Below are positions 10,862 through 21,684 of a stretch of DNA of 34,805 bases, piece by piece. The stretch is taken from NCBI GenBank assembly GCA_018398765.1, contig JAHBMJ010005131.1, positions 22,501 through 57,305 of the forward strand, given 5' to 3'. The notes beneath the pieces are model-generated. The model saw only the letters and a list, made by a program, of their open reading frames with translations. It had not been told where the DNA came from and did no database searches. A program made the translations under genes and the position numbers. The stretch's first letter is position 1. Every line of letters begins with the position of its first letter. The DNA comes from Chromera velia (Eukaryota > Sar > Chromeraceae).

Positions 10862-11469
10862 CGGTGTAAGACGAGCCGGTCAAAGGACAGTTCAAGCACA
10901 GTTGAAGAGAGTTGAGGCATACAAGAGGGAAAAAGGATACACAAGCAAACAGACACGCTTCTCCACGAACAGCCACACGCAGAAACACACAGAACTTGAA
11001 GAAAAAATGACGGAAAACCTGTACAGACCCAGAAGGAAAGAGCACGAGGCATCTTGTCCTCTTGCATCGGCTGATGGACCAAAGGGAAGACGAAGACGGA
11101 TAAAGAGACGGAGGCGGGGCAGATCCATTAAAAAAACGAAGAAGAACGATAGACGAAAAGAACGAATCGGGTTGCATGCTCTCTTCACTGCACGCACAGA
11201 CGAACGCTTTCCCCTCACGTACCTGTCCGTCTTGTCTACCAGACAAGCGATCGCAGTCGCACACAAGAGCAGAATGTGCACACAAATCTTTTATGAGAGA
11301 AAGAAGAAAAAGAAACAGTGAGAGGAGAAAGACAAAGACAAGAAATCGGGCACAAATGGAAGGAACGAGGGAAGCGAAGACATGCTCAGAAAAATGTCAG
11401 AAAGACACCCAGGCAGCCACTCACAGACAGACACACAGAGGATGCGAAGGAAGAGAGGCAGCAAATCGA
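10862..11469 (-). repeat. 3' flank of CBM20-repeat gene 1, duplicated in inverted orientation at 30537-31130
   Basis: Read on the minus strand, this roughly 600-base non-coding flank matches the plus strand at 30537-31130 almost end to end with small indels. Shared blocks include CTCATAAAAGATTTGTGTGC, GCGATCGCTTGTCTGGTAGA and CTGTGCTTGAACTGTCCTTT. Similarity stops abruptly near 10862, where this copy enters AT-rich DNA and the other copy enters a repeat-gene fragment. Confidence 0.8.
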
Positions 11470-13896
11470 TCAAGGAGGCAGAGAAGAGACCTGCTTGCAC
11501 TCATGGCAGTATCGACGCTCCCTTCGATGAACACAGAAGGCCCCCCCTCCGCACTCCTTGCAAAAGTAGCGCTGCCGGCCGTGCTCACAGATTCCCTGTC
11601 CTCCGCACTCTTTGCACCGAGAGCGCTTGCGACCGTGCTCACAGATGCCCTTCCCTCCGCACTCCTTGCATTTAGAGCGAATGCGGCTGTGCTCAAAAAT
11701 ACTCCCCCCTCCACAATCTTTGCACTGAGTGCGCCTGCGACCGTGCTCACAGATGCCCTTCCCCCCGCACTCCTTGCACCTGTGTCGCTCCCGACCGTGC
11801 AGACAGATGCCCTTCCCTCCGCACTCCTTGCACTGAGAGCGCCTGCGACCATGCTCACAGATGCTCTTTCCCCCGCACTCTTTGCACGTAGAGCGCCTGC
11901 GACCGTGCTGACAGATGTCCTTCCCTCCGCACTCCTTGCACTGAGAGCGAATGCGACCGTGCTCACAGATGCTCTTCCCCCCGCACTCCTTGCACTGACA
12001 CCGCTCCCTGCCGTGCTCACAGATGCTCTTCCCTCCGCAGTCCTTGCACCTGTGTCGCTGCCGGCCGTGCTCGCAAATACCCTTTCCTCCACACTCCTTG
12101 CATGTGGAGCGTACTTTTTCATGCGGACAGAGGATATTTCCGTGTCGGTCCCTCTTGACCTCTCCTGTGTGCGCTCTCTTCTTTCCCACTCTTCCCACAC
12201 CAATCCCCCCAGTGCTATTGACTCTACGTGCAGGCTGCTGCTGGACGTCCCTCCTGGAGGTGACCGTCACGTCGTCTCTGTTGTCTGTGTGACGGTGGGT
12301 ATGGGGACATTCGGGTCCCTCTGCGGGCCCTGCGGGTTCTCTCAACTCACCCAATGATCCCTCCCCTTCAAATGGCTCCCTTTCCATTCCCCCCTCTTCA
12401 CGAAATGATCCGCAGACTGCAGCCTCACGATGACACACGACTTCGTGATTCTGGATCTTGACGCGGTCAAAGGAGAGACGCTGAAGAGAGGAATCGTGCT
12501 GAGGGACTGACGAAAGGCAAAATACCGCATCCACCCTCCCTGTCACCACCGCTTCCTCACCTCCCCTTCTGTCAGACTGAGATTTGGAGACGGCAACGGA
12601 AAGAGAAGAGAGACGGCGGCGCTTTGGACCCTCACACACGGTAGACGGACTCAAAAACGCTCCCTGTGTCTGCATCTCACACGATGACCGATTCTCCCCA
12701 ACTATCAGACAAGGACCACGCCTCCCCGTCAGACCTTTCACACTTTCTGCACTCTTCCCTCTCAACACCCCCACTCCTTCCCCCCTCATCCCCTCCCGCC
12801 TTTTCAGAGCTGCAGGTGCGAATCGAATTGTCTGATCAGAAATGTCATGGACCCTTTCCCCCCCCATCACATCAGATCCCCGCCTCTGCAGATGCACAGA
12901 TGCAAAGGTCTCATAATGACCCCAGGGAACAGACCCACCGTCGCTCTCAGCAGAGTCAGCAGACGCCATCAGAATGTGTGCCGTCTCAGAGGCAGTCACG
13001 ACTCCCACCCTTCCACCTGCTGCCTCACTGATCTCTCTCAAGGACTCCCTCCCACCGCCATCACCCTGCTGTCCCGATGCCCTGCTTCTGCGCTCTGCAA
13101 GCTCAGTTTCTGGTTGTATATCTGTCTCTCTTCCCTTCTCTCTTTCCTCCCCACCCACTCTCTCTGCCCAAGTGCCAGTCGAAGGAGCAGCAGAAAGGAC
13201 ATTCCCGGAAGCAGAAAGCGAGACATCACTGACTGTGAAGCCCCCCTCATGCGGACCTCCGAATTTCTCCCCTGCGATCGAACCCGCCTTCTCCCACTCA
13301 TTCTCTTTGTCAGTCTCGAACTTTGAGGAGACAGAAGGGGGCGTGTCCTGTTCAGGTTCGAGTTGCTGCTCCGCTAACACCATGTCTTCCAATCTCAACG
13401 GAGTCACCTGTGTATCTCCATCTCCCCAACGCCCACCAAACAACGCATACCCACCACGAACGACCTCCACCTCCCGCGGCCCACACCCCAAAGGCTCCCC
13501 CCACACGCACCAACAACAGTCCTGATTTCGACTGTGTGAAGGAGCTGCTGCTGAGATCGTTGAAATGACTGCAGATGAGGATTTGGGACCGTCTACCACC
13601 AATCTTCGGTCGTCAAACGTCATTGGTTGAGGAGACTCAGTGTCGGCACTTGGTGTGACAAGGGCAAACTGAAATCGGACTTCAGAGCCAGCACTGTGCC
13701 GTATCGGAAAGGACATCCACACGCCTGGGAAGGCAGGGTTCTTCACTCGGTGGAGGGTGATACCGCGACTCGCATCCCACCCTCCGAACTCAGAGCTGCT
13801 CCCGACAACCACCAGCGTCTGCCCCTCCCGAGGCTCCACACCGGAACCGGCAAAAAGCACAACGCCCGTCTCCGCCTCCATCACCCTGATAGTCAT
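11470..13896 (-). CDS. CBM20 starch-binding module + CxHx6CxxC repeat array protein (gene 1)
   Basis: Intact, apparently intronless ORF of 808 aa. Residues about 8-100 are a CBM20 carbohydrate-binding module: VLFAGSGV, then GQTLVVVGSSSEFGGWD with the conserved Trp, then GVWMSFPI and EVRFQFAL. CBM20 domains bind starch or glycogen-type glucans. Residues about 100-588 are a Ser/Gly/Glu-rich, probably disordered linker with a basic KRRR patch. From residue 589 there are 12 tandem 18-residue units of the form ICEHGRRRSQCKECGGKG, each with Cys-x-His-x6-Cys-x2-Cys. The first (LCPHEKVRSTC) and last (FCVHRRERRYCHEC) are divergent caps, and the tail is QVSSLPP. Unit 9 reads IFEHSR and has lost its first Cys. 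The spacing suggests one metal ion per unit, but this is inference. Its paralogue lies head to head at 15615. I know of similar Cys repeats in algal proteins but no established function. Confidence 0.85.
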   Translation of the reverse strand: MTIRVMEAETGVVLFAGSGVEPREGQTLVVVGSSSEFGGWDASRGITLHRVKNPAFPGVWMSFPIRHSAGSEVRFQFALVTPSADTESPQPMTFDDRRLVVDGPKSSSAVISTISAAAPSHSRNQDCCWCVWGEPLGCGPREVEVVRGGYALFGGRWGDGDTQVTPLRLEDMVLAEQQLEPEQDTPPSVSSKFETDKENEWEKAGSIAGEKFGGPHEGGFTVSDVSLSASGNVLSAAPSTGTWAERVGGEEREKGRETDIQPETELAERRSRASGQQGDGGGRESLREISEAAGGRVGVVTASETAHILMASADSAESDGGSVPWGHYETFASVHLQRRGSDVMGGERVHDISDQTIRFAPAALKRREGMRGEGVGVLRGKSAESVKGLTGRRGPCLIVGENRSSCEMQTQGAFLSPSTVCEGPKRRRLSSLSVAVSKSQSDRRGGEEAVVTGRVDAVFCLSSVPQHDSSLQRLSFDRVKIQNHEVVCHREAAVCGSFREEGGMEREPFEGEGSLGELREPAGPAEGPECPHTHRHTDNRDDVTVTSRRDVQQQPARRVNSTGGIGVGRVGKKRAHTGEVKRDRHGNILCPHEKVRSTCKECGGKGICEHGRQRHRCKDCGGKSICEHGRERCQCKECGGKSICEHGRIRSQCKECGGKDICQHGRRRSTCKECGGKSICEHGRRRSQCKECGGKGICLHGRERHRCKECGGKGICEHGRRRTQCKDCGGGSIFEHSRIRSKCKECGGKGICEHGRKRSRCKECGGQGICEHGRQRYFCKECGGGAFCVHRRERRYCHECKQVSSLPP
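11494..12132 (-). repeat. 54-bp tandem repeat array encoding 12 Cys/His units
   Basis: Eleven 54-base units (11539-12132) plus a 45-base terminal unit (11494-11538). Adjacent units are nearly identical at DNA level, which suggests homogenisation by unequal exchange or gene conversion. The unit length is a multiple of three, so copy number can change without breaking the frame. Confidence 0.92.
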
Positions 13897-15614
13897 ATGT
13901 CAAGTTGTCGGGTAACACAAACGTGAGCTCCCGAGTGACCTCTGCACGCACATCAAAAGCCAAACACCATGTGTGCTTCGACCTTGCCACAGCAAAGAGC
14001 CAATGTCACAACGCAGAGCTCGAGCAACAAAGTCAGTGCGGAAGTCTCTCTGGAAGTTCACCAAGTCTCACTGACTTGATTCTGTTCGATTTCGCAATAT
14101 TTGAGTGTGTCACGAGGGAGACACACAGGAGCTCAGAAAGCACCACTCCGAAAGGAGATGTGATCACGACCAACAGGCGCAGCGACGATTGGGAGACTCA
14201 ATTCCTTCGCCACTTGAGTGTCGCTTTGAATCCTTCGATGACTCTCTCCCTCAGTCTCTGATCAGCAGACGAGGAAGAGACCAAGGAACCCTTCAGGGTC
14301 TTGGTGTGCACAGCTGACGTGCGTTGATTCTCAGCTTGAAATCCGAGCGCAGCTCCACGTGTTTGAGGCAGGAAGAGCAAGCTGCGCCAGAGAGGCGAGT
14401 CTGAGGCTCTGAACTATAGGCAAGAAACTCTGCTCTTAATTTGACAACGACAGTCAGAATTAACTCCTGGCCTCCTGCTGAGAAAGCAAGTCTGAAAGCT
14501 GGCGACCCACTTCCTGTATATATAAGAGGGACAACTATACTCTTAGTAACGACCGGTGCATTGTGCAAAGTGTCAGACATTGAAGTTGATGAACTTTGAA
14601 GAAGGATCCACAGTGAGATTAATTCATTGAAGTGTCATGAAGTGTCAAGGTCAGAAATCCATCAGATGCATGCATGCAATGGCATCAGGAGGTCGCAGCT
14701 AGGAAGTCGCGTGCGAAATTTTCACTGCGAATCCTCGAGACGCGCGGTTATCGCGCGGTTGTGTTGTCAACTCTATATACGATTCAACCTTCGATCTTTT
14801 TGAATATATAGAGTCGATCTTCTGAATATATAAAAGGGTCAAAAGTGCTTTCTCATGTATGTACTGTTCCAGCGCTCTGATTTGACAGTGAGTGATCAGC
14901 GAGTGATTCTGACTGAGAGAGAGAGAGAGGGTGCACGACTCTGACTGCATGATGCTGGCAGAATTCAGATTGCTTCCAGTTAGAGAGCGACGAATCCGGG
15001 GTCCAGCGGCTCGATCGATGTATAGAGTGTTTGTCGCCCCTTTCTTTGTATCTGTGAACAGATCGATCCATCCGTCTGTGGACTCTATCAGCCTGTAGAT
15101 CGCGGCTCTGAGATCCACAACTCTTTTGTGTGACCCTTATTTTTTGTGTTGAAAGACAAACTAGCCTCTGTCCGCAACACACTCTCCTTCCTGTCTCTCT
15201 CCCCCACCTGGCCGAGGAAGTCGACAGCTGATCGATCGATCGATCTGACGGCAGGCTTGGAGGTGAGTCAATGTGAGTTCTCTCTGTCATGCAGCACTTC
15301 ATGGTCGCTTCTTACTTCTTGACAGGAGAGTGTTCAGACAGGCTTGTAGGTCTATCTTTCAGCTTTGACTCGTCTCGGCTTCGGGGATGGAGTGACACCG
15401 CCAGTGACACGTGGCCGCTTGTCTGAATGTGTCTGAATGTCTGTGCTATTGTTATTCGTGTTAAGACTGTGTGAAAATTGGTGCAGGTCTGTGCAGGTGA
15501 CCATCAAGCGAGCGCGAGAACAACAACGGGTGGAGCCAACTGCGATCCCTTTTCGATATTAGATCAGTTGTCGATTGAAGTTGAATCCGTCTATTCACCT
15601 TTATCGGGCTACTC
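13897..15614. promoter_or_regulatory. Divergent intergenic region between the two CBM20-repeat genes
   Basis: About 1.7 kb with no convincing ORF. TATA-like TATATAAAAGG lies at about 14826-14836 (plus orientation), and TATATAAGAGG at about 14518-14528. An imperfect inverted repeat spans about 14770-14813 (CTCTATATA...TATATAGAG). A (GATC)n run lies at about 15229-15246, just before a donor-like GAG|GTGAGT at about 15260, possibly in a 5' UTR exon of gene 2. A short minus-strand ORF (13790-13990) overlaps the gene 1 start in another frame and I do not accept it. Confidence 0.45.
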
Positions 15615-17773
15615 ATGTATATTGGCACAATGAAGGGGTTCATCGCCTTTGTTGCGCATTGCCCGGAGGTGCGAGAGAATTTTATTAATCAACGCGTTGT
15701 GGTGGTGGGAGAATGTGCTGAGCTGGGAGGGTGGGAATTGGGTGGTGCGTTGTCTCTCGCCCCTGCACCGTGTGGGCGTCCTTGGTGGGTGTCGAGTGAG
15801 GTGGAAGTGAATCTCCCAGAGTCCTCTAGGGGTGTCTCTGGAGATTTCGTGAATGGGATGGGGGTGGGGGGAGAGGGTGGGGGTGTGGGGGTGTCAGAAT
15901 TGAAGTTTCGACTGTTTGCGATTGCGAACGATGGTGAAGAGACTGAGGCTTCACATTCTGGCAACCTCATGTGTCTTGAGCCGCTGAGGGGGGAAGACTT
16001 CCGTATCGTTCGTTTCGTTAGTGGGCCACCTCTTTCTGACTGCTTTTCGGTCGGAGAGAGGGGTGTCAACACACTCCATGTCGGTGCAGAAGGGGGGAGA
16101 GATCATCAGAAGAGGGAGGTGGTTGGGATTTTGGTGGAATGGGGGGTCCCGGGGAGTGTGCAGCTCGCTCTCCTCCCTCTGCACACGAATGAGCAGACAG
16201 AGCACCCGCAAAGAGAGTCTGAGCGTCCTGGTTTGTCTGGCCCCCAGTCAGACATTGCATGTCCCCCTTTCTCAGAGGAGAGGGTACAAACATAAACCAG
16301 AATGTCAACAGAAACGACAGAAGACCATCAGAGCAAGTCAGGCATCCGAGTCTTCGTTTGTCCCCCTCCACCCGCTGGAGAGTCGAAAGCACCCGCTGTT
16401 CACAGGGGAAGAGAAGAGGAGGAAGTGTGTGTTGACCGTTCTGATTCAATGACAGTCTGCAACCGCCCGACCAAAGCCAAGTCTCTCGTTGACAACACAA
16501 TCCCCCGTTCGCGCCCTTCGAACTCCACCCACCTGTATTCACGTGATGACGGGTGTGGTCAGAAAGAAGAGAGGGAGGGGGTACACAGGTCATCGGTTTC
16601 CCTCAAGCGTCGTCGGTCAGAGAGTGCCCTCGCTCAGGTAGAGGCTGACGAGTGCGATGAGGTGTCTGGCTGTCCCGGTGAGATGGGTTGTGGGGGGAGG
16701 GGAATGGGAGGGGTTGCGTGCGGGAAGAGAAGCAGCGTCGGTTGACTGTTTCTCTTTCGGACTCCGCTCCTCTCTCTTCTGAGATGTGTAGAGGGAGGGG
16801 TGATCCGATCGCTGGGGGGAAAGGGGTTGTGCCTGAGAATGATCATCGAGGCGGGGGGGGAGGAGAGGTGAAGAGGAACCGCCATGGGCAGACTCTCTGC
16901 TTGCATGGACGGGTTCGCACCAGATGCAAGGAGTGCGGGGGGGGTTCTTTGTGTGAGCACGGTCGGCAGCGCTCTCGGTGCAAAGAGTGCGGAGGGAAGA
17001 GCATCTGTGAGCATGGTCGCAGGCGCTCTGAATGCAAAGAGTGCAGAGGAAAAAGCATCTGTGAACACGGTCGCAGGCGCTCTCAATGCAAAGACTGCGG
17101 AGGGAAGGGCATATGTGAGCACGGTCGCATTCGCTTTCAGTGCAAAGAGTGCGGGGGGAAGGGCATATGTGAGCACGGTCGCAGGCGCTCTGAATGCAAG
17201 GAGTGCGGAGGGAAGAGCGTATGTGAGCATGGCCGGCAGCGCAGCAAGTGCAAGGGGTGCGGAGGGAAGAGCATATGTGAGCACGGACGCAGGCGCTCTG
17301 AATGCAAAGAATCTGGAGGAAAAAGCATCTGTCAACACGATCGCAGGCGCTCTCAATGCAAAGAGTGCGGAGGGAAGGGCGTATGTGAGCACGGACGGCA
17401 GCGCTCTGAGTGCAAGGAGTGCGGAGGGAAGAGCATATGTGAGCACGGTCGCAAGCGCTCTGAGTGCAAGGAGTGCGGAGGGAAGAGTATTTGTGAGCAC
17501 GGTCGCATTCGCTCTCAGTGCAAGGATTGTGGAGGGGGGAGTATTTGTGAGCACGGCCGCATTCGCTCTAAATGCAAGGAGTGCGGAGGGGGGGGCATTT
17601 GCGAGCACGGCCGGCATCGCAGCAAGTGCAAGGAGTGCGGCGGGAAGAGTATTTGTGAACACGGAAAGCAGCGCTACTTCTGCAAGGAATGCGGAGGGGG
17701 GGCCTTCTGTGTTCATCGAAGGGACCGTCGATACTGCCAGGAGTGCAAGCAGGTCTCTTCGCTTCCTCCCTGA
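15615..17773 (+). CDS. CBM20 starch-binding module + CxHx6CxxC repeat array protein (gene 2)
   Basis: Paralogue of the gene at 11470, transcribed divergently. The likely start is the ATG at 15630 (MKGFIAFVAHCP); an in-frame ATG at 15615 adds five residues. The first 130 or so residues form CBM20: QRVVVVGECAELGGWE, RPWWVSSEVEV and LKFRLFAI. The C-terminal part, open from about 16682 to the stop at 17771, holds 16 tandem 18-residue Cys/His units and the same VSSLPP tail. The two parts are not in one frame. The first ends at TAA 16293-16295, the same frame stays open from there to 16745, and the array is in a different frame. An intron from a GTAC donor at 16284 to an acceptor at about 16731-16734 would keep phase, but its acceptor lacks a pyrimidine tract. 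A nonsense mutation plus a frameshift is the alternative. Unit 8 (CKESGG) has lost a Cys. Confidence 0.7.
16895..17749 (+). repeat. 54-bp tandem repeat array encoding 16 Cys/His units
   Basis: Fifteen 54-base units (16895-17704) plus a 45-base terminal unit (17705-17749). Units alternate among a few variants at the HGR-x-R positions (RRRS, QRS, IRS, KRS). Two units have lost a key Cys or nearby Gly (CKESGG, CKECRGKS). Openness in other frames and on the antisense strand is a by-product of the repeat. Confidence 0.92.
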
Positions 17774-18700
17774 TCGATTTGTTCCTTTCTCTTCTCGGCT
17801 GTTGTCATTCCTGCATGTGTTTGTCGACACCTTTCATCATCTCTCTGTGTCAATGAAGACTTCTGTCTGGTTGGTGAAGAGAGGGGAGGGGGCGGGAGGA
17901 AGGTGTGTGCTCACAGGGTAAGGAGATGCTTTGCGTTTCTGCGTGTGCGCGTGGGATGAGGCCTGTCTGAGATCTGGCAAACGGCACTCGTCTAACTTTC
18001 TTCTCTCGGCTGAGCTCACGTGCCTTGATTCGATCGGGGCCTTCCTTCTCTTTTGTTACTCTCCTTTGTGACCCGTTCCTTGTTTCCGAGCCCTCCCCTC
18101 TCTCCCCGTTTTCTTTCTGGGTCCTCTACATTGAATGCATGAATCTTTCTTGGCAAGTGGTTCCTCAAGAAGAAGATCGGGGAGAAGCGAGGCGGAATCG
18201 AGTCGTCGTTGATTGTCTCTCAGATGTCGTGCTGGTACTAACAGTCGGAGTCAAAGGGAGATACTTCGCTTGGTACTTTGCTGCCCCTGTTTCTTTTGCT
18301 TTCCGCGTTTGCAGCTTTGTGTTTTTGTTCTGTTTGTTTCTTTTTCTTTGTCTGTCTGTTTGTGTCTGTGGACCTTTGCCTTGGTTGTCTGTCTCTGAGC
18401 CTGCTGGTCGGAAGACAGAAAAGGGAGCTGCATGGTGAAACTGTCAGAAGAGGCACTGGCAAGCATCAGTTCAGGCAGAATTGAAGAAAGAAGGGAGAAG
18501 GGCAAAACAAGAGGATTTCTGCATTGTTCCTTTGCAGGGTACTTCAATTCACAGCCGGTTGGTGAGGAAAGCAGCCGACTGTTTAAAATGTCCACCCAAA
18601 TGTTTTCTTCGAATTCATACTAGCTTTCTGCCGGCCTGCGACTTTGTGTGCCTGGTTTTTTACACACTCACGACAGTAAAGAGCAACTGATTGACAAATA
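17774..18700 (+). other. 3' flank of gene 2, no supported gene
   Basis: Only the first bases after the stop (TGATCGATTTG) resemble the flank of gene 1; the rest differs from the 10862-11469 flank. Open stretches such as 18025-18438 are dominated by T-rich, Phe/Leu/Val/Cys-coding sequence and have no motif I recognise. Confidence 0.45.
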
Positions 18701-20720
18701 TAGCAAACTTGATTTCACCTAGGATCTGACTGTCATCGCTGAACTTTTCTTTTAGTGGACTGCGGGGCAACCTGGAACTCTGTCCTGTCCTTTGCCGCAC
18801 TGGCCTAGGCACTGGCACTCTGTTTTATTTTATTTTGTTTGTCCATTCATTCATTATTCTTTCTAAGTTTTTTTTTTTTTAATATATTGAACTAGTATAT
18901 AGTACTAGTACATGGATCCAGCAATATCAAATCCTATAGCTTTAAAGACCACTAAATGCTAGTAAGTGGCTGTATAATAGCCTGTATTAATAGTATTTGC
19001 CAACTATATTAAATTGGAGGGGGGCTATTTGAAATATGTTCCTCAATTAAACTATCTATATAGTAGTATATAGTACGTCTTGTGGAGTCCTACCCTGTGG
19101 CGCCGCCCTCTGGACCTTCGCATACGCTGTATCTGAATGAGCCCGCATGCCGACGCCATGCTCCACCGCAATGCGTATACGTATGCAGTCTGCCTGTACG
19201 TGTCGCACTCGAAGCTCTACGGATGCATACAAGTCTACGTTTGGCCTCTTAAGCAACATGTTGCCTGAGTAACATGCTTCCTATGGCAGGTTTGAGTCGA
19301 AGTCCGCCGAACTCCTTGAATTGAATCTCTAATTGAACCTATAGAGTCGGATTCATTTGGAGTCGGAAGAAGTCTGAAGATAAAGCTCTATAGAACCTCT
19401 TAGAGGCAAAGTAGGATTGAGACCTCGTTTATATACGTGGACCTGTAAGATGTTGCTTGAGTTAGTGTTGCTCACGTTCCTTCTCTAGATCTTCTCTAAG
19501 GTTCTTGTCCTCGCTTTATCTTCTGTCTAGACGCCATAAGACGGCTAGACAGGAGGGACAAAGCAGTCTGGCATTTCGTTCTCTGACGGTTTTCAATAAT
19601 ATTCAAGAGAAAACAGTTTAAAAACTTACAACGTTATACAACGTTATCATCAGTATCATACGTCATCACCATCGGCCTCGCTATAAATAGGCCGCATTTA
19701 TATAGGCGTCTGGCGTTCGGTGGCAACGCACGAAGCAGTTTCGACTGCCAGTTCGGTTGTTGACAACAACAGTTCACGTTGATTTATCCGAGCATTTATC
19801 TTTAATTCAACCAAGATATTTTTTTTTCATCTTTTTTTCAAACTCTTCTACTTCCGGAGGAGGATGATGCTTGCAGCATTATTACATAATTACAATATTT
19901 AAGTTATATATAATTTAACTTTAATATTTGTAATTCAGCCGCTATATATTATGAATTCATCCTATAAATGTATGATTGAAATCAAGATAATTTATATGCA
20001 ATCGTTTTTAACTAGCATAAGACCTCTATAAGACAAAACGGCGACAGTGCTCTAGGGTACCACTAATCAATAATCACTAATTCTTAATCGTTAGTATTCA
20101 TCCATTCCTAAATATATTCCAAAGTTCAAGTTACTCACGCTGTTCAAGTTACAGTCTAGGTTACAGTCCAACTTTGAATCTTTATAATTCCATGCAGTCA
20201 CATTTTTCACAGACTCACAGTCTGTATATAATTTTCAAATTTCAGGGTGATTGGACATACTGGCCTAGATGCTGGCCCATCTGTTGCCCGGTAATATACC
20301 TCTTTTCTTTGTTTAAACTCTCAGATAGCACTTTTGTCCCGCATCAATCCTCCCCCAGACCCAGCCGGCGACTTTTACCGGCTGTGTATGATACAAATGC
20401 TGGGTGATGTAGACACAGGTGTAAAAGCCCCCTGGCAGAGACTCAAAGGAAGTCAGCGAGGCATGCACAGGAGTTGTGAAGGGAGACTGCAGCTGCAGAT
20501 CGCGCCGCACTCCATAGAGATGAATTGAATTTGACGCAAAAGAATAGACACAAACACAAACACACAGAGAGCCAGACGCAACTGTGTAAAAGGTGAAGCA
20601 GGGAGAATAGAGCGATAGGAAGCAAGCACAAAGAAAAACAACAGAAAAAAAGGCCCGCTGACGGTCTCTTCTCGAAGCAAGAGAAAACACGAAAACGCGG
20701 ATCGGCAGGTACCGACCCTT
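18701..20720. other. AT-rich intergenic region with a dispersed repeat
   Basis: No gene seen. Positions about 19637-19780 resemble about 31900-32020: both contain CATCGGCC, then ATAGGCGTCT and CAACGCACGA in the same order. A GC-richer patch at about 19080-19260 has a short minus-strand ORF that I do not accept. Confidence 0.5.
19637..19780 (+). repeat. Dispersed repeat, copy 1
   Basis: Shares ordered blocks (CCATCGGCC, ATAGGCGTCT, CAACGCACGA, AGTTCGGTT) with about 31900-32020, with indels between them. Probably an old non-coding interspersed element. Confidence 0.55.
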
Positions 20721-20727
20721 CGTTTCT

Positions 20728-20729
20728 CC

Positions 20730-20772
<43 letters not shown>
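20728..20772 (+). repeat. (CT)n microsatellite
   Basis: About 20 CT units, intergenic, downstream of the 3' end of the secreted-protein gene on the minus strand. Confidence 0.9.
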
Positions 20773-20773
<1 letters not shown>

Positions 20774-21203
20774 ACAAACAAACCTGATGACCATCAAGAA
20801 GCCGCATGCGACGCGTGCGAATCGATTCAAAGAATATGATGAACAGATTGTACTGACATGCTGATGCAATTCAGTCGACCTCAGTCGACATTTGTCACCA
20901 AACAACCTGGCAAACATACTTGAATTTGAATTCCAAAACGCTCTTTGCTTATTTTTCTCTTTTTCACTTTCCTGTTCACGTTCTTTCTTCCTTCACCCCT
21001 TCCCTCCCCCTCTTCTTTTACTAACACGATTTCGCGTCTCACGTCGCCGGACTCTGAGCGAAAGATCAATTTGTCGCTTTGATTTTTTGTTTCTCTCTGG
21101 AACAAATCCCCGGAAACGTGCCTAACACAGCTGCCCAATTGACCTCTCTTTAAGCATATCCAACACAAGCATGCATACTCTCCTGCTCTCTCTCTGTCTC
21201 GAT

Positions 21204-21507
21204 TTAAACACGCAGTTCCTGGAGCTTGACGGGCTCCACGGGTGCGGGGGGGTTGGTGGGTTTCTGGCCTCCACACCCGGGCACGTCGGGCCACTCGAAG
21301 GGGATCCCTCTGGCCTCTGCGAGACGTCCAATGGCAAGAGCATGGAAGAACAGCTGGAGGGCCTGCACGTCCTCCAGAGAGATCTTGTGGGGGACCTGCG
21401 GGCAAGGAGAGAGGGAGGATGGATGTCATTTGTGTGGACCACATGCAGACACACAGAGAGGGGGGCAAGCGTCTGCACAATCGGACTCGCTGGCAATGGA
21501 CACAAGA

Positions 21508-21541
<34 letters not shown>

Positions 21542-21652
21542 ACTTCTCTTTTTCTCCCGGCACACAAGGGAGGTAGTGAAACAGAGAGGGGGGTATGAAT
21601 CAATCGACTTGGCCCTCCTTCTGAATTGCTGATGAACCGAAACGTTTCTTTG

Positions 21653-21684
<32 letters not shown>

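Noticed and set aside
11176-12357. 393-codon plus-strand ORF with ALPSALLALRA-type repeats
   Set aside because: It is the antisense shadow of the Cys/His repeat array. The sense frame has regular Cys/His spacing, a CBM20 domain and a conserved C-terminal tail.
13790-13990. Minus-strand ORF upstream of gene 1 as an extra N-terminal exon
   Set aside because: It overlaps the gene 1 start in another frame, and the accepted frame already holds a complete CBM20 module from residue 8.
11494-17749. Tandem 54-bp repeats as a CRISPR array
   Set aside because: There are no unique spacers: units are contiguous, coding and eukaryotic in context.
11494-17749. Repeats as EsV-1-7 domains of brown algae
   Set aside because: As I recall that motif has different Cys/His spacing and a longer period. 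These units are 18 residues with CxHx6CxxC.
16634-17830. 398-codon minus-strand ORF over the gene 2 array
   Set aside because: Same antisense artefact; the residues follow the repeat period only.
18025-18438. 137-codon plus-strand ORF after gene 2
   Set aside because: T-rich sequence gives Phe/Leu/Val/Cys runs; no motif, no splice context and no homology recognised.
20313-20917. Minus-strand ORFs rich in RERERE
   Set aside because: They depend on a (CT)n microsatellite and the rest lacks any protein-like pattern.
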